The notes under the pieces are model-generated. The model saw only the letters and a list, made by a program, of their open reading frames with translations. It was not told where the DNA came from and searched no databases. Position numbers and translations under genes: made by a program. From Domibacillus aminovorans (lineage in GTDB: Bacteria; Bacillota; Bacilli; Bacillales; Domibacillaceae), in assembly GCF_001643235.1 (NCBI RefSeq), contig NZ_LQWY01000067.1, positions 186,001 to 250,000 of the forward strand: 64,000 bases of DNA, in the 5' to 3' direction. Each line of letters opens with the position of its first letter. The stretch's first letter is position 1. Below, piece after piece: positions 22,853-32,578 of this stretch.

Positions 22853-25582
22853 TCAATCGAGTTTAAATAGCTCGCTGAGTGCGTGATTATCAAGATTTGC
22901 GATGAATGTACCACTTTGAATAATTTCGCTGCTTGCCGCCTGTTTTGATTCAATCATCGCATCAATTTTCTCTTCAATCGTTCCGGTTGTAATAAATTTA
23001 TGGACGTGAACGAATCGGCTTTGTCCAATTCGATAAGCTCGGTCCGTCGCCTGATTTTCCACCGCTGGATTCCACCAGCGATCGTAATGAATGACATGAT
23101 TGGCAGCGGTCAAATTAAGTCCTGTACCGCCCGCTTTTAAAGACAAAAGGAAAAACGGAAACTCCCCATCTTGAAAACGCTCCACAAGTTTATCACGTTC
23201 CTGCTTCGGTGTAGCTCCATTTAAAAACGGCACATCGATCCCGAACGTATCTGTAATTTCACGCTGAATCATATTACCCATACCAATATATTGTGTGAAA
23301 ATTAAACAGGCTTCCCCATGCTCGTAAATATTCGCAGCAAGCTCCATTAATTTATCCATTTTTGCCGAACGGCCACGTACATCGTCAGGCATCTCTTCTT
23401 TTAAATAGAGAGCAGGATGACTGCAGAGCTGCTTTAGTTCATTTAAAAGGCGGAGAATGAGACCACGCCGTTGAAATGCAGAAAGCTGCCCGATTTGCTC
23501 CATCGTATCGCGTACCGTTTGCTCATAAAGCGCCGCTTGTTCTTTTGACAGCGAACAATATTCTTTTTGCTCCACTTTGTCGGGAAGGCCCAGTGCTGCT
23601 TCGGGATCGGTTTTCGTCCGGCGCAATAAAAATGGCCGTATTTTCGATTGCAAAGCCGTTACACGATCAACATCATGATCTTTTTCAATCGGTATCATAT
23701 AGTTTTTTTGAAACTGTGTAAGTGTACCGAGCCAACCGCGATTTGTAAAATCAAAAATCGTCCACAGTTCGGACAATCGGTTTTCCATGGGCGTCCCAGT
23801 CAGAGCAATAAAATGACGGCTGTTTAACTTTCGAACTGCACGCGACTGCTTCGTTCCGGCATTTTTAATGTTTTGTGCTTCATCAAGTGTAGCTGTGCTC
23901 CATTCCACTTTTTCAAGCGTTTCAAAATCAGAATGAACGAGCCCGTAAGTCGTCAGAACTACATCGGCTTTTGCGATTTCTTTTAAAAGGGCTTCGCCGC
24001 GCGGACGGTCTTTCCCATAATAAAGCATGACAGATAGATCTGGTGCGAAAGATGCCAGTTCACGCTGCCAGTTGCCAAGCACCGATGTCGGACAAATAAT
24101 CAACGCCGGCGTTTCGGGGCGTTCTTTTTTCTCAACGTGCAGCAAATAGGCGATTAATTGTATGGTTTTACCGAGTCCCATATCATCAGCTAGGCAAGCA
24201 CCAAATCCGCATTCACGCAAAAATAACAGCCAGCTCATGCCGATTTGCTGATATGGACGAAGCTCTCCGTGCAATGTAGAAGGCGCAGGCTGGAGCGGAA
24301 TGTCTGTAGCGCTTTTCAGTCTTTCGATCAGTGCCTGTAAAGACCGATTTAAGCGAATATGAACACGTGCTGCATCTTCTGTATCCGAAAACTCCTGATT
24401 CAACACGTCAACAATGGTAACCCCTTCCTGTTTTGCTTTATCCATTAACGCTTTAATTTTGCTGATCACAGCAGGATCAAGGTGCACCCAACGACCGTTT
24501 GCTTTAATAAGCCGGCGTTCGCCGCTTGCGAGCTGCATAAACTCTTCTTCGCTCATTTCCACGCCGCCGAGTGCTACTTTAAAATCAAACTCTAAAATGG
24601 CATTCATGCCGACGAATGATTGTTTAGTCGACTCGCGTACATCAGCGGCTACTGAGACAGCTGCCGAACGAACAGACTCCCACCATGGCGGAAGTAGCAC
24701 TGGAATGCCGAGAGCCGTTAACTTTTCACCGCTTCCGGTTAAAAATGTAATGGCTTCGGCTTCAGACAGTGATTTCTTTAACGAACCGTTTTCGTTCAGT
24801 TCGGGAAATAGTTGAAGCCATCGCTGCAGTTCATTGTGCGCTTCTAGTTCAAATGGCTCAGCCGATTTTGGAAGCTTTTTATTAAATAAGTATACTTTTT
24901 CAGATGGTTTATTCCGGATTAAAACCGCTTCGAGCCGCCACAATTCATCATCCGCATGCGGTTCAGATAAACGAAGACCTGGTTCATATGCGGCAAGGTC
25001 ACTGCCCGCAAGATACGAGCGGAGCCGTTCTGGATCAAAGTAACGATTTAGTTCATCTGCTGTCAACTGATCGCCGAATGAGTTTGCAAGCACGGTCATG
25101 CCAGGATGAGCTTGCGCCGCAATAAGAGGGAAGACTCGGTTAATAAATGCGAATCGACTTTCATTAAAAATGGGTTCTTCCCAGAATGAATCCGCAAACT
25201 CATTGTGCACATCGTCCGGTACCGGCCAATTAATTCCGTATTCTGTGAATTTAGGCATTGCTTCAAACACCGCTTCGTACAAAACAGGCGCACACGCTAA
25301 ACTAAAATGGCCGGCTTCATCCCATTCAAAACGGGCAAACCGGTTAAAATGTTCCGCTTTAAACAAAGAAACCCATTCAAATGGCGTTAACCGAACAGAT
25401 TTCCCGCCATTGATCTGGCTGTATGTGAGTTTCGTACCGTAAAAGCTTTCGCGGTGGCTGGCAAACAGCAGACGTGTCCATGACTCAGGGGGAAGCGGTT
25501 TACCGCTGTCATCTATCGCTAGTATGTGAAAATTCTCATTCTCATAGTGTGTCCCTAAATGAATTGTATCTAGTTTAATCAT
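22853..25582 (-). CDS. ywqA: SNF2-family DNA helicase/ATPase (YwqA)
   Basis: A 909-residue SWI/SNF-type translocase. An N-terminal half of unknown fold is followed by the two-lobed motor: Walker A DDMGLGKTIQ, DEAQ-box LDEAQNIKN, LTGTPMENRLSELW, and motifs V-VI (LKAGGTGLNLTAANHVIHYDRW, RAYRIGQ). The frame opens further upstream, but the ATG at 25582 follows AAAGGTGG and matches the family start. It overlaps the end of ywqB by eight bases, so the two are translationally coupled and probably act together on DNA or nucleoprotein. Confidence 0.9.
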   Translation of the reverse strand: MIKLDTIHLGTHYENENFHILAIDDSGKPLPPESWTRLLFASHRESFYGTKLTYSQINGGKSVRLTPFEWVSLFKAEHFNRFARFEWDEAGHFSLACAPVLYEAVFEAMPKFTEYGINWPVPDDVHNEFADSFWEEPIFNESRFAFINRVFPLIAAQAHPGMTVLANSFGDQLTADELNRYFDPERLRSYLAGSDLAAYEPGLRLSEPHADDELWRLEAVLIRNKPSEKVYLFNKKLPKSAEPFELEAHNELQRWLQLFPELNENGSLKKSLSEAEAITFLTGSGEKLTALGIPVLLPPWWESVRSAAVSVAADVRESTKQSFVGMNAILEFDFKVALGGVEMSEEEFMQLASGERRLIKANGRWVHLDPAVISKIKALMDKAKQEGVTIVDVLNQEFSDTEDAARVHIRLNRSLQALIERLKSATDIPLQPAPSTLHGELRPYQQIGMSWLLFLRECGFGACLADDMGLGKTIQLIAYLLHVEKKERPETPALIICPTSVLGNWQRELASFAPDLSVMLYYGKDRPRGEALLKEIAKADVVLTTYGLVHSDFETLEKVEWSTATLDEAQNIKNAGTKQSRAVRKLNSRHFIALTGTPMENRLSELWTIFDFTNRGWLGTLTQFQKNYMIPIEKDHDVDRVTALQSKIRPFLLRRTKTDPEAALGLPDKVEQKEYCSLSKEQAALYEQTVRDTMEQIGQLSAFQRRGLILRLLNELKQLCSHPALYLKEEMPDDVRGRSAKMDKLMELAANIYEHGEACLIFTQYIGMGNMIQREITDTFGIDVPFLNGATPKQERDKLVERFQDGEFPFFLLSLKAGGTGLNLTAANHVIHYDRWWNPAVENQATDRAYRIGQSRFVHVHKFITTGTIEEKIDAMIESKQAASSEIIQSGTFIANLDNHALSELFKLD

Positions 25583-26915
25583 GTAACAGTCCACCTTTTT
25601 TGCATTCTTCTTGAAAAGCACGCAGCCGCTTCGTGTCATTTGCCAGCCAGTCAACCCAACGATCAAATTCGTCAGTGCGCTTTAATTTTTTGTACATTGT
25701 CCGCATTCGTTTACTGAATCTTACAGCCTGCCGGTACGCGTTTCGATTTCGCGCGGCAATAAGCGCGGCGATGCCATGATGGAGAAGCGGCAACGTCTCT
25801 TCCGGCGCTTCTTTGATCGCCGTTTTCAATCCTGCTCGGTCAAGATCAGGAAGCTCCGCATCAACGAGCAGCTGCAAATCGATCCATTCAGCATAATCAC
25901 CGCGGTCCATTAGAAAGTAGCTGAGTGAGGCGTAGCTGAATGGCAATAAAGCGGTATATAGATCTTTAATGAGCGAAGGAGCGCGGACAGATAGGTCATC
26001 TTCATCGATTAAACGAATGAACTGGCGCACGAATAAACGACGACTGTACTCATCTTGAATGATTAAAATACCGTCACTGGCGAGAGCCGCTGATGCTTTT
26101 AATAGAGGAATCAATCGATCTGAACGTTTTGCATCTTGAAGCCAGTGAGTAAAATATAAGAAGAGTTCAGCCGGACCAGTGACAGCTACGTCTACAAATT
26201 TATCCATCTCGCCGAGCAAATACAGTTGATGCATGTGGGCGGCTGTCTGAATCGTTTTGCTGCCGGAAGCAGGAACAGTTCGTTCTAATTCTTCACGCCG
26301 CCAGTCCATTTTTGTGAATAGGGAGCCCCAAAGGAGACGGTACAGATCAAGACGTGCAGCGGGAAAATGCTCGTATGGAAAAGACAACAGTCTTCCGGTA
26401 TCTGTTCGGATCAGGTCAATATATGGCTCGAAAGCAAATGGCATTGCGCCACCGGTCAGTTTCACTGCATCAAACGTTTCATCAGCTAAGTAAAACAGGA
26501 TATCATATCCGGCGCGTTCTGTTATGTCATCGTCTAGTTCAGCTTCATCTAAACGTTCAGCCAGGCTAGAAAATGAATAAAAAGCCGCAAACATACGAAA
26601 TAAAACCGCCCATTCTCGGTCAGCGGGTGCTTTTTTCAACAATGTCTTGTACACATCTTTAACAGCGTATTCAGTGCTGTACGGCCGTTCTTTAATATCT
26701 TCAACTGTGAGCCGTTTATAAATGGCTGAGGTAATAGTTTCTTTCCATTGCTCTGGTGAAGGCCCGATCTCTTGCACAGGGCGTAAGTCAGATGCACGCA
26801 TAACACCAGGAATGGAAAAAAGGTCCGCTCGATTAAAAGAAGATCGATCTGGAAAAAGCGTTTTCGCCTTCGTCAAAGTAGATGGCACCCTTTCAATTCT
26901 GTAAGATTTCTTCAT
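25575..26915 (-). CDS. ywqB: YwqB-like protein lacking its N-terminal SWIM zinc finger
   Basis: The place before ywqA is that of ywqB, whose product in B. subtilis starts with a SWIM (CxC...CxH) zinc finger of about 100 residues. Here the frame contains one cysteine only, near the C-terminus, and begins right at the right end of the second TnpB element. The first in-frame ATG (26915) has no ribosome-binding site. The C-terminal region (helical, about 440 residues) is intact. No SWIM-coding sequence is found beyond the element, so the 5' end seems lost. Expression and function are doubtful. Confidence 0.7.
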   Translation of the reverse strand: MKKSYRIERVPSTLTKAKTLFPDRSSFNRADLFSIPGVMRASDLRPVQEIGPSPEQWKETITSAIYKRLTVEDIKERPYSTEYAVKDVYKTLLKKAPADREWAVLFRMFAAFYSFSSLAERLDEAELDDDITERAGYDILFYLADETFDAVKLTGGAMPFAFEPYIDLIRTDTGRLLSFPYEHFPAARLDLYRLLWGSLFTKMDWRREELERTVPASGSKTIQTAAHMHQLYLLGEMDKFVDVAVTGPAELFLYFTHWLQDAKRSDRLIPLLKASAALASDGILIIQDEYSRRLFVRQFIRLIDEDDLSVRAPSLIKDLYTALLPFSYASLSYFLMDRGDYAEWIDLQLLVDAELPDLDRAGLKTAIKEAPEETLPLLHHGIAALIAARNRNAYRQAVRFSKRMRTMYKKLKRTDEFDRWVDWLANDTKRLRAFQEECKKGGLLHD

Positions 26916-26926
26916 TATAGCATGAA

Positions 26927-27519
26927 TTGAACTACCCTCCACTTAACCCTCTTGCGAGTTGTTTGAAGTGGGGGATTCCTACGATCACCCGCGTATTCGC
27001 CGGTTATTTAGTAGGCGAGCCCCACAGTTCCTGCGGTTAGAAGTCGAATGGCTTCGTTTTGCTTGTAAAAAAAGCGGTCAAACGAATCGGCAAGATGTTT
27101 TAAGGATGACTGCAAAGCGTGTGCGTCTACTTCTTTCGGCCAAGTTAATTCTTTCTTTAACTTAGGAAGTTGGGAAGAGCAAGCGCGATACGTTAAGCCT
27201 TTTCCTGTTCTCTCGTACGTTTCATTCCACAGGGAGAGGAAACGGTTAAAGACAAAGCAGGAGCAGCCAACGGTTTTCCCAATCAGCATTTCTTGTTCTT
27301 TATTTGGATATAAGCGAAACTTATAGGCTTTATGGATGACCATTCTTTTCACCTCATTCCTAAAAAACAAACATTTGTTCCGTTTGGATAATTATATCAA
27401 AGGCGTCATAAAAATCAAAGTCTTTTGCTTTGCAAAACCGAAATTCACGCACTGCTTATCGTAGGGCTGTGCTCTTCACATGATTGAAGAAGGGGCACTC
27501 TTTCGGCAAAATCTGATAG
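26927..27519 (-). mobile_element. Internally deleted TnpB element (copy 2)
   Basis: Both ends match the element at 18757-20176: the right end with its hairpin and conserved tnpB 3' end (26927-27055) and the left end up to TGATAG (27519). About 830 bp of the centre are missing. It is a non-autonomous, MITE-like derivative in the same orientation as copy 1, about 8.2 kb away. Confidence 0.85.
27008..27343 (-). pseudogene. tnpB: tnpB remnant with in-frame 277-codon deletion
   Basis: Residues 1-95 align with the N-terminus of the intact TnpB ([14 protein letters not shown]) and jump directly to the last 16 residues ([16 protein letters not shown]). All RuvC residues and the zinc ribbon are gone, but the frame stays open over 111 codons and the GAGGTG ribosome-binding site is kept. 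The junction lies in a short AAGCAAAAC-like microhomology. The product cannot be a nuclease; it could at most bind its RNA or DNA. Confidence 0.8.
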
Positions 27520-27709
27520 GCCCGAACACGCAACGACAAGGAATTATGTTCCTTTATTTCGTGATAATGACATGTGTTGCAAAACTATTACATTTATAGG
27601 GAAAAACTAACAAAATAGTAGTTTATTCGATAAATATAAAAAAAGAGAGGTGTTTAGATTAATATTTATATGCTAGACTAGAGTGGTAAATTTTAAGAAC
27701 GGAGGCAGA

Positions 27710-29134
27710 ATGGTGAAAAAAAGGTTTTTCTTTGTCGTAATGGCGTTTTTATTGACGGTTCCCCTATTCGGTTTTGGACAGAATGCTAGTGCAGCAGGCT
27801 TTGTCGACGTACCTAACCGTGCAGCGAAAGAAGTCAACTATCTGGCGGAAGGAGGAATTGCTAACGGATCGTCAGCGACTATTTTTGGTGCGGACAAAAC
27901 GGTTACACGTATGGAAGCAGCGGCATTCATCGGACGTGCACTTCAGCTTGATGGCACGCAGCGTGTAACTAATTTTAAAGACGTTGGTTCTGGCAGTTTT
28001 GCATCAGGCTACATACAGTCTGCAGTTGAAAAAGGGATTCTCTCTGGCTACGATGGTGGACGGTTTTTACCATATAATGAAGTATCACGCGGTGAAATGG
28101 CCGTAATGCTTTCAAAAGCATTCGATTATAAATTTGGCGGAACGTTATCCGGTGCTGCAAATGCATTAACATCACGTGGGATTGCGAGCGGTTTAGAAGA
28201 TGGTTCCTTTGGCGCAGATCAGATCATTAAACGGGCTGACTTCGCGGTTTTCCTTGCCCGTGCGATTAATCCAGAGTTTCGCACAAAGGCGTTTTCAAGT
28301 TTTACAAAAACATTATGGACAAATGTCGGTGACTTAAATATCCGTTCAGGTCCATCTACATCATATGCTTCTGAAGGGAAGCTGGCGAAAGATATAAAAA
28401 TTATTGGTGCGCATGAAATTGCGGGCTGGACATATGTGAAATCTGGTAGCACAACTGGTTTTGTTAGTACATACTATCTTCGTAATACAGAACAGCAGAC
28501 TGTAAAACCACCAATAGATAATCCGATTCAAGGAGCCGATTCACGTCTTTCCAGTCAAACGATCATTCTTGATCCAGGTCATGGCGGCACAGATCCAGGA
28601 GCGATTGGAAACGGGCTGAGAGAAAAAGATGTTGTGCTGAAAACGGGGCTTCAAGTGAATAACTTATTGAAACAAACGCCATTTAATGTGAAAATGACTC
28701 GTTCTACTGATACGTTTATTCCATTGAAAGAACGGTCTACTTTTGCCAAAAACAATGGCGGTAATATTTTCGTCAGCATCCATGTGAATTCTGCATCAGC
28801 TAGTGCAAGCGGGACGGAAACGTATTATTATGCAGCAGGAAATCCGTATGTGGCAGACAGCAAATTGCTCGCAGCGAAAATTCAGGCACGAATGTTGGCC
28901 GCATGGAATTTAAATGATCGTGGAGTAAAACCAGGCGACTTATCTGTTCTTCGTGAAAATAATATGCCAGCAGCACTAGCCGAGCTTGGATTCATATCCA
29001 ATGCAGGGGATGCAGCCAAAATGAAGTCGGATTATTCGATGAAGATCATGTCAAATGCGATTTACTACGGTATTTTGGACTATTATGATGCCAAAGGATA
29101 TGAAGTATCACCGCTTTATGATGTTGCAAAATAG
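27710..29134 (+). CDS. SLH-anchored N-acetylmuramoyl-L-alanine amidase
   Basis: A secreted wall hydrolase. Signal peptide at about residues 1-30 (ending ASAAG), three SLH domains (about 31-190), an SH3b domain (about 205-265, GDLNIRSGPSTSYASEGKL) and a C-terminal Amidase_3 domain with the zinc ligands in ILDPGHGGTDPG and SIHVNSA and a catalytic glutamate in ALAELGFISN. SLH domains bind pyruvylated wall polymer, which the CsaB in this window would supply. ATG 27710 and GTG 27713 are both possible after GGAGG; the latter has better spacing. First of four SLH-type wall enzymes in a row. Confidence 0.93.
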   Translation: MVKKRFFFVVMAFLLTVPLFGFGQNASAAGFVDVPNRAAKEVNYLAEGGIANGSSATIFGADKTVTRMEAAAFIGRALQLDGTQRVTNFKDVGSGSFASGYIQSAVEKGILSGYDGGRFLPYNEVSRGEMAVMLSKAFDYKFGGTLSGAANALTSRGIASGLEDGSFGADQIIKRADFAVFLARAINPEFRTKAFSSFTKTLWTNVGDLNIRSGPSTSYASEGKLAKDIKIIGAHEIAGWTYVKSGSTTGFVSTYYLRNTEQQTVKPPIDNPIQGADSRLSSQTIILDPGHGGTDPGAIGNGLREKDVVLKTGLQVNNLLKQTPFNVKMTRSTDTFIPLKERSTFAKNNGGNIFVSIHVNSASASASGTETYYYAAGNPYVADSKLLAAKIQARMLAAWNLNDRGVKPGDLSVLRENNMPAALAELGFISNAGDAAKMKSDYSMKIMSNAIYYGILDYYDAKGYEVSPLYDVAK

Positions 29135-29173
29135 GTAAATATATAAATAGAATATTCATCGTGTAAACGGTAC

Positions 29174-29210
29174 AATAAAGAGGGGCACACGGCCTCTCTT
29201 TATTTTTATT
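29174..29210 (+). terminator. Terminator after the amidase gene
   Basis: AATAAAGAGG pairs with CCTCTCTTTATT (one wobble), followed by a T-rich tail. Confidence 0.75.
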
Positions 29211-29222
29211 TAGAAGAAAGAG

Positions 29223-31169
29223 GTGATCGACATAGGTAATTCAAAATATCTACCTGCGCTGCTTTTCGCGGCTTTTTTCTTCTTCATTGAAACCCCTGCA
29301 ATGTTCGAAGCAGACACAATTGACGGTAGACAGGCGGTAATTATGTTTGATGAGAAAGTGGACAATGAATTGCTTGAGCAATATTCGGAATCAATTGAGT
29401 ACATATTTCAAGAAATTCCAGCTGCATCGATTACAGTAACAGATGTACAAAAAAAAGCATTGGAGATGTCACCGGATGTAGTCTCCATTACGTATGATAT
29501 GCCGATTAAATCATCGGCACAGGCTATTCCGTACGGATACAAAATGGTTGGGACGCAAAGTCTTGTACCCACCACATTGACTGGATCCGGCGTGAAAATT
29601 GGTGTGCTTGACTCCGGTATCGGTGCAAGTCATCCTGATTTGCAAAATCGGATTGCCGGTGGCGCGTGTATGATGACAATCGTCGACAAAAATGGCTGTC
29701 CTGACTCGTACAATGATAATTTCGGTCACGGTACACACGTAGCGGGCATTATCGCAGCGAATAACAATACATTCGGAACGATCGGTGTTGCGCCATCATC
29801 TAAACTTTATGCGATTAAAGTGCTTGATGAATACGGATATGGTACGACGAGTACGATGATTGCTGGCGTTGAATGGGCAATAAAACAAAAAATGGACATT
29901 TTAAATGTCAGCATTACAACTCCGGTGAACGAAATAGCGTTGCAGGAAGTAATGCAAAAAGCATATAACTCAGGCGTATTAATTGTAGCGGCGGCAGGTA
30001 ATACAGGAGCACCTGTAAGCGGCTCTACATCATCGGTTGAATACCCGGCGAAATTTGAAAGTGTTATTGCAGTTTCGTCTATTGATCAATATAAAAAGAT
30101 TGACCCGCTGTCATCACTCGGGAAAGAAGTCGAGTTAACCGCTCCAGGCGTGAAGATTTACAGCACTTATCCGCAGTCCATTAATGCATCCGGTTATCAA
30201 TACTCAAGCGGAACTTCAATGGCGGCACCTTACGTAACAGGTCTTGCAGCACTTTATAAAGAAAAGTATCCTGAAATGACAAACGTTCAAATTCGATCAC
30301 TTTTGCAAAAAAATGCGGTTGATTTAGGCGCGGCAGGCCGTGATACTTATTTTGGCTTCGGCCTTGTACAGGTTGATAAAAATCCGATTAATCACGAAAT
30401 TAATGTACCATATACAACGGATGCAAAAGGAAAAGTGATATTTGATACGAGCGTTCTTTCTGCTCGATTCGGCACTTTTAACGTATACCGTGGCGAAACG
30501 CTCGTCGGGAAAAACGAAACAGGAGACGAATGGATTGATTACGCATCGCAAGGAACGGTGACGTATTATTTCCATCCGGTTGTCAATGGGGTAGAGGACG
30601 AAGTATCGTTTATTACATTAAAAGCAACGATTGAGGAACCAAAAATAAGTGATTTACGCGCAACAAAATGGTATGACCGCTACATGATGTATTTATATCA
30701 TGAAAAGATCATGACAGGTTTTAACGACGGCACCGTTCGTCCAGAAGCAGGTATTACACGAGGAGAAGCATCTGTGCTGATTGGACAGTCACTCGGTTTT
30801 GACGGCGCAGTGCGTGACACATCCTTTAAAGATGTGACCGCAAACGTTGCGTCTTCCGGCTACGTGCAAAGTTTGCTTGATGCCGGGATTGTTACGGGCT
30901 TCAGCGACGGCACATTCCGTCCGGGCACGCCTGTGACACGTTCTGAAATGGCGATCTTGATTGCCCGTGCCTATAAAGTAGCACCGGTGGAATCAGGAAC
31001 AGTGAAAGACATCACGGCGAAAGTGACAGGTTATCAGTATATTAATGGCATCATTGCTGCGAATATAGCGGGTGGATACGCGGATGGCACATTCCGTCCG
31101 TCAGCCCACATAAACCGTGCAGAGTTCTCAGCATTCCTTGCTCGTGCTCTAAATGAAGAAATACGCTAA
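29223..31169 (+). CDS. SLH-anchored subtilisin-like serine protease (S8)
   Basis: A secreted protease of 648 residues. A hydrophobic N-terminus (about 8-24) and an I9-like propeptide (about 35-95, AVIMFDEKVDN) precede the catalytic domain with Asp in VLDSGIGASHPDL, His in NFGHGTHVAGI and Ser in SGTSMAAPYVTG. A beta-rich linker and three SLH domains (about 480-645) follow, so the anchor is at the C-terminus, unlike in its neighbours. The start is unclear: GTG 29223 overlaps the GAGGTG ribosome-binding sequence, and a non-standard ATA at 29232 has the better spacing. Confidence 0.92.
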   Translation: MIDIGNSKYLPALLFAAFFFFIETPAMFEADTIDGRQAVIMFDEKVDNELLEQYSESIEYIFQEIPAASITVTDVQKKALEMSPDVVSITYDMPIKSSAQAIPYGYKMVGTQSLVPTTLTGSGVKIGVLDSGIGASHPDLQNRIAGGACMMTIVDKNGCPDSYNDNFGHGTHVAGIIAANNNTFGTIGVAPSSKLYAIKVLDEYGYGTTSTMIAGVEWAIKQKMDILNVSITTPVNEIALQEVMQKAYNSGVLIVAAAGNTGAPVSGSTSSVEYPAKFESVIAVSSIDQYKKIDPLSSLGKEVELTAPGVKIYSTYPQSINASGYQYSSGTSMAAPYVTGLAALYKEKYPEMTNVQIRSLLQKNAVDLGAAGRDTYFGFGLVQVDKNPINHEINVPYTTDAKGKVIFDTSVLSARFGTFNVYRGETLVGKNETGDEWIDYASQGTVTYYFHPVVNGVEDEVSFITLKATIEEPKISDLRATKWYDRYMMYLYHEKIMTGFNDGTVRPEAGITRGEASVLIGQSLGFDGAVRDTSFKDVTANVASSGYVQSLLDAGIVTGFSDGTFRPGTPVTRSEMAILIARAYKVAPVESGTVKDITAKVTGYQYINGIIAANIAGGYADGTFRPSAHINRAEFSAFLARALNEEIR

Positions 31170-31177
31170 TAAAAAAC

Positions 31178-31215
31178 AAGACCCGATTCGTGAGATATAC
31201 GAATCGGGTCTTTTA
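31178..31215 (+). terminator. Terminator after the protease gene
   Basis: A perfect 14-bp stem (31178-31191 with 31199-31212) is followed by T residues. Downstream, TTTCAGTTTTAT is repeated twice in tandem (31228-31252). Confidence 0.85.
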
Positions 31216-31467
31216 TAATTTGAATTTTCAGTTTTATTTCAGTTTTATTTCAATGTTACATAAATATGGAGAAAGATGAGGAAACGACATAATAAATGAA
31301 CGGGAAAATGAAAATTTCATAGAAAAATGTTAGGGAATGCTGTCAAATCAGCGTAATATATCGATATTTGAATGTAATAGAAACGTAAAACTATTTAAAG
31401 TTTAAATTTGCTACAATTACTTCAGTGAGAAAATATGGAGAACGAAAGAGAAACTGGGAGGTTTATG

Positions 31468-32472
31468 GTGAACAGTTGTAAAAAAGTAATAACTGCTATA
31501 ATTGCCGCAATCATGCTTTTCACTCTGTCCCCGCTGGCATCTGTTAAAACAGAAGCAGCGTCTGTCGGAGAATCAATCGTGACGTATGGTAAAAAATTTA
31601 TGGGTGTCCCTTATGTCTTTGGTGGAACAACGCCAAATGGATTTGATTGTTCCGGATTTACACAATATATATATAAACATGCAGCAGGTGTTTCTCTGCC
31701 GCGTACAACAGATCAACAATATAAAGTAGGTACTTCAGTAGTAAAAAGTGATTTACAACCAGGCGATCTTGTTTTCTTCGCCAATACATATCGCCAAGGT
31801 ATTTCACACGTTGGTGTATATGCAGGCGGTAATATGGTATTGAATGCGACATCTAGTGATGGTATTGCTCTAGTTTCATTGAACAACTCGTACTGGGGAC
31901 CAAAATATGCAGGTGCGAAACGCATTGTAAACGAACCTGAATGGTTTACAGACGTAGCAAAATCAGAAACAACATACGAAGCAATTAAAACGTTAACAGA
32001 TAAAGAAGTCATTACAGGTTTCGAAGATTACACGTTCCGTCCAGAAGCGAAAGTAACGCGCGGACAAGCAGCAGCAATCATCAACCGTGTTTTGAATATT
32101 AAACCAGAAGTGATGAGCCACTTTAAAGATGTACCAAAATCATATCGTTTCGCTTATGATATCGCAGCAATGCGTGAAGCAGGGATCATTACAGGATTTG
32201 CTGATAAAACATACCGTCCTGATGAAGAAATGACACGTAACGAAATGGCTTCAATCATCCAGCGTGCATTTGAACTAAAAATGTCACAAACAGCAGCAGC
32301 AAGCGTTACATACAAAGACATCAGTGCAAGTCATTGGGCATATGAAGGCGTCGTTACAATGGCATCCATCGATAAAACAGGCCTTTTCACAGGTGAAAAA
32401 TTCTACGGTACACACAATGCAACACGTGAAGCATTTACAGTTGCGATCTATAATGCTATGAATGCACAATAA
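31468..32472 (+). CDS. SLH-anchored NlpC/P60 cysteine peptidase
   Basis: A secreted DL-endopeptidase-type enzyme that cuts peptidoglycan stem peptides. The signal peptide ends near EAAS. The NlpC/P60 domain (about residues 35-155) has Cys in NGFDCSGFTQY and His in GISHVGVYAGG. Three SLH domains follow (about 160-330); the third is less regular. GTG 31468 lies six bases after GGGAGG; ATG 31465 is an alternative. Confidence 0.92.
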   Translation: MNSCKKVITAIIAAIMLFTLSPLASVKTEAASVGESIVTYGKKFMGVPYVFGGTTPNGFDCSGFTQYIYKHAAGVSLPRTTDQQYKVGTSVVKSDLQPGDLVFFANTYRQGISHVGVYAGGNMVLNATSSDGIALVSLNNSYWGPKYAGAKRIVNEPEWFTDVAKSETTYEAIKTLTDKEVITGFEDYTFRPEAKVTRGQAAAIINRVLNIKPEVMSHFKDVPKSYRFAYDIAAMREAGIITGFADKTYRPDEEMTRNEMASIIQRAFELKMSQTAAASVTYKDISASHWAYEGVVTMASIDKTGLFTGEKFYGTHNATREAFTVAIYNAMNAQ

Positions 32473-32483
32473 GAAATATAAAA

Positions 32484-32519
32484 AAGCGGTCCCGGCTCTT
32501 ACACCGGGGCTGTTTTTTT
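32484..32519 (+). terminator. Terminator after the NlpC/P60 gene
   Basis: AGC...CCCGG pairs with CCGGG-GCT, followed by seven T. Confidence 0.75.
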
Positions 32520-32578
32520 CATATAATAATAGCATCACCAAAAATAGGCCACCACCTTGAAGGGAGTTCCAATCTACG

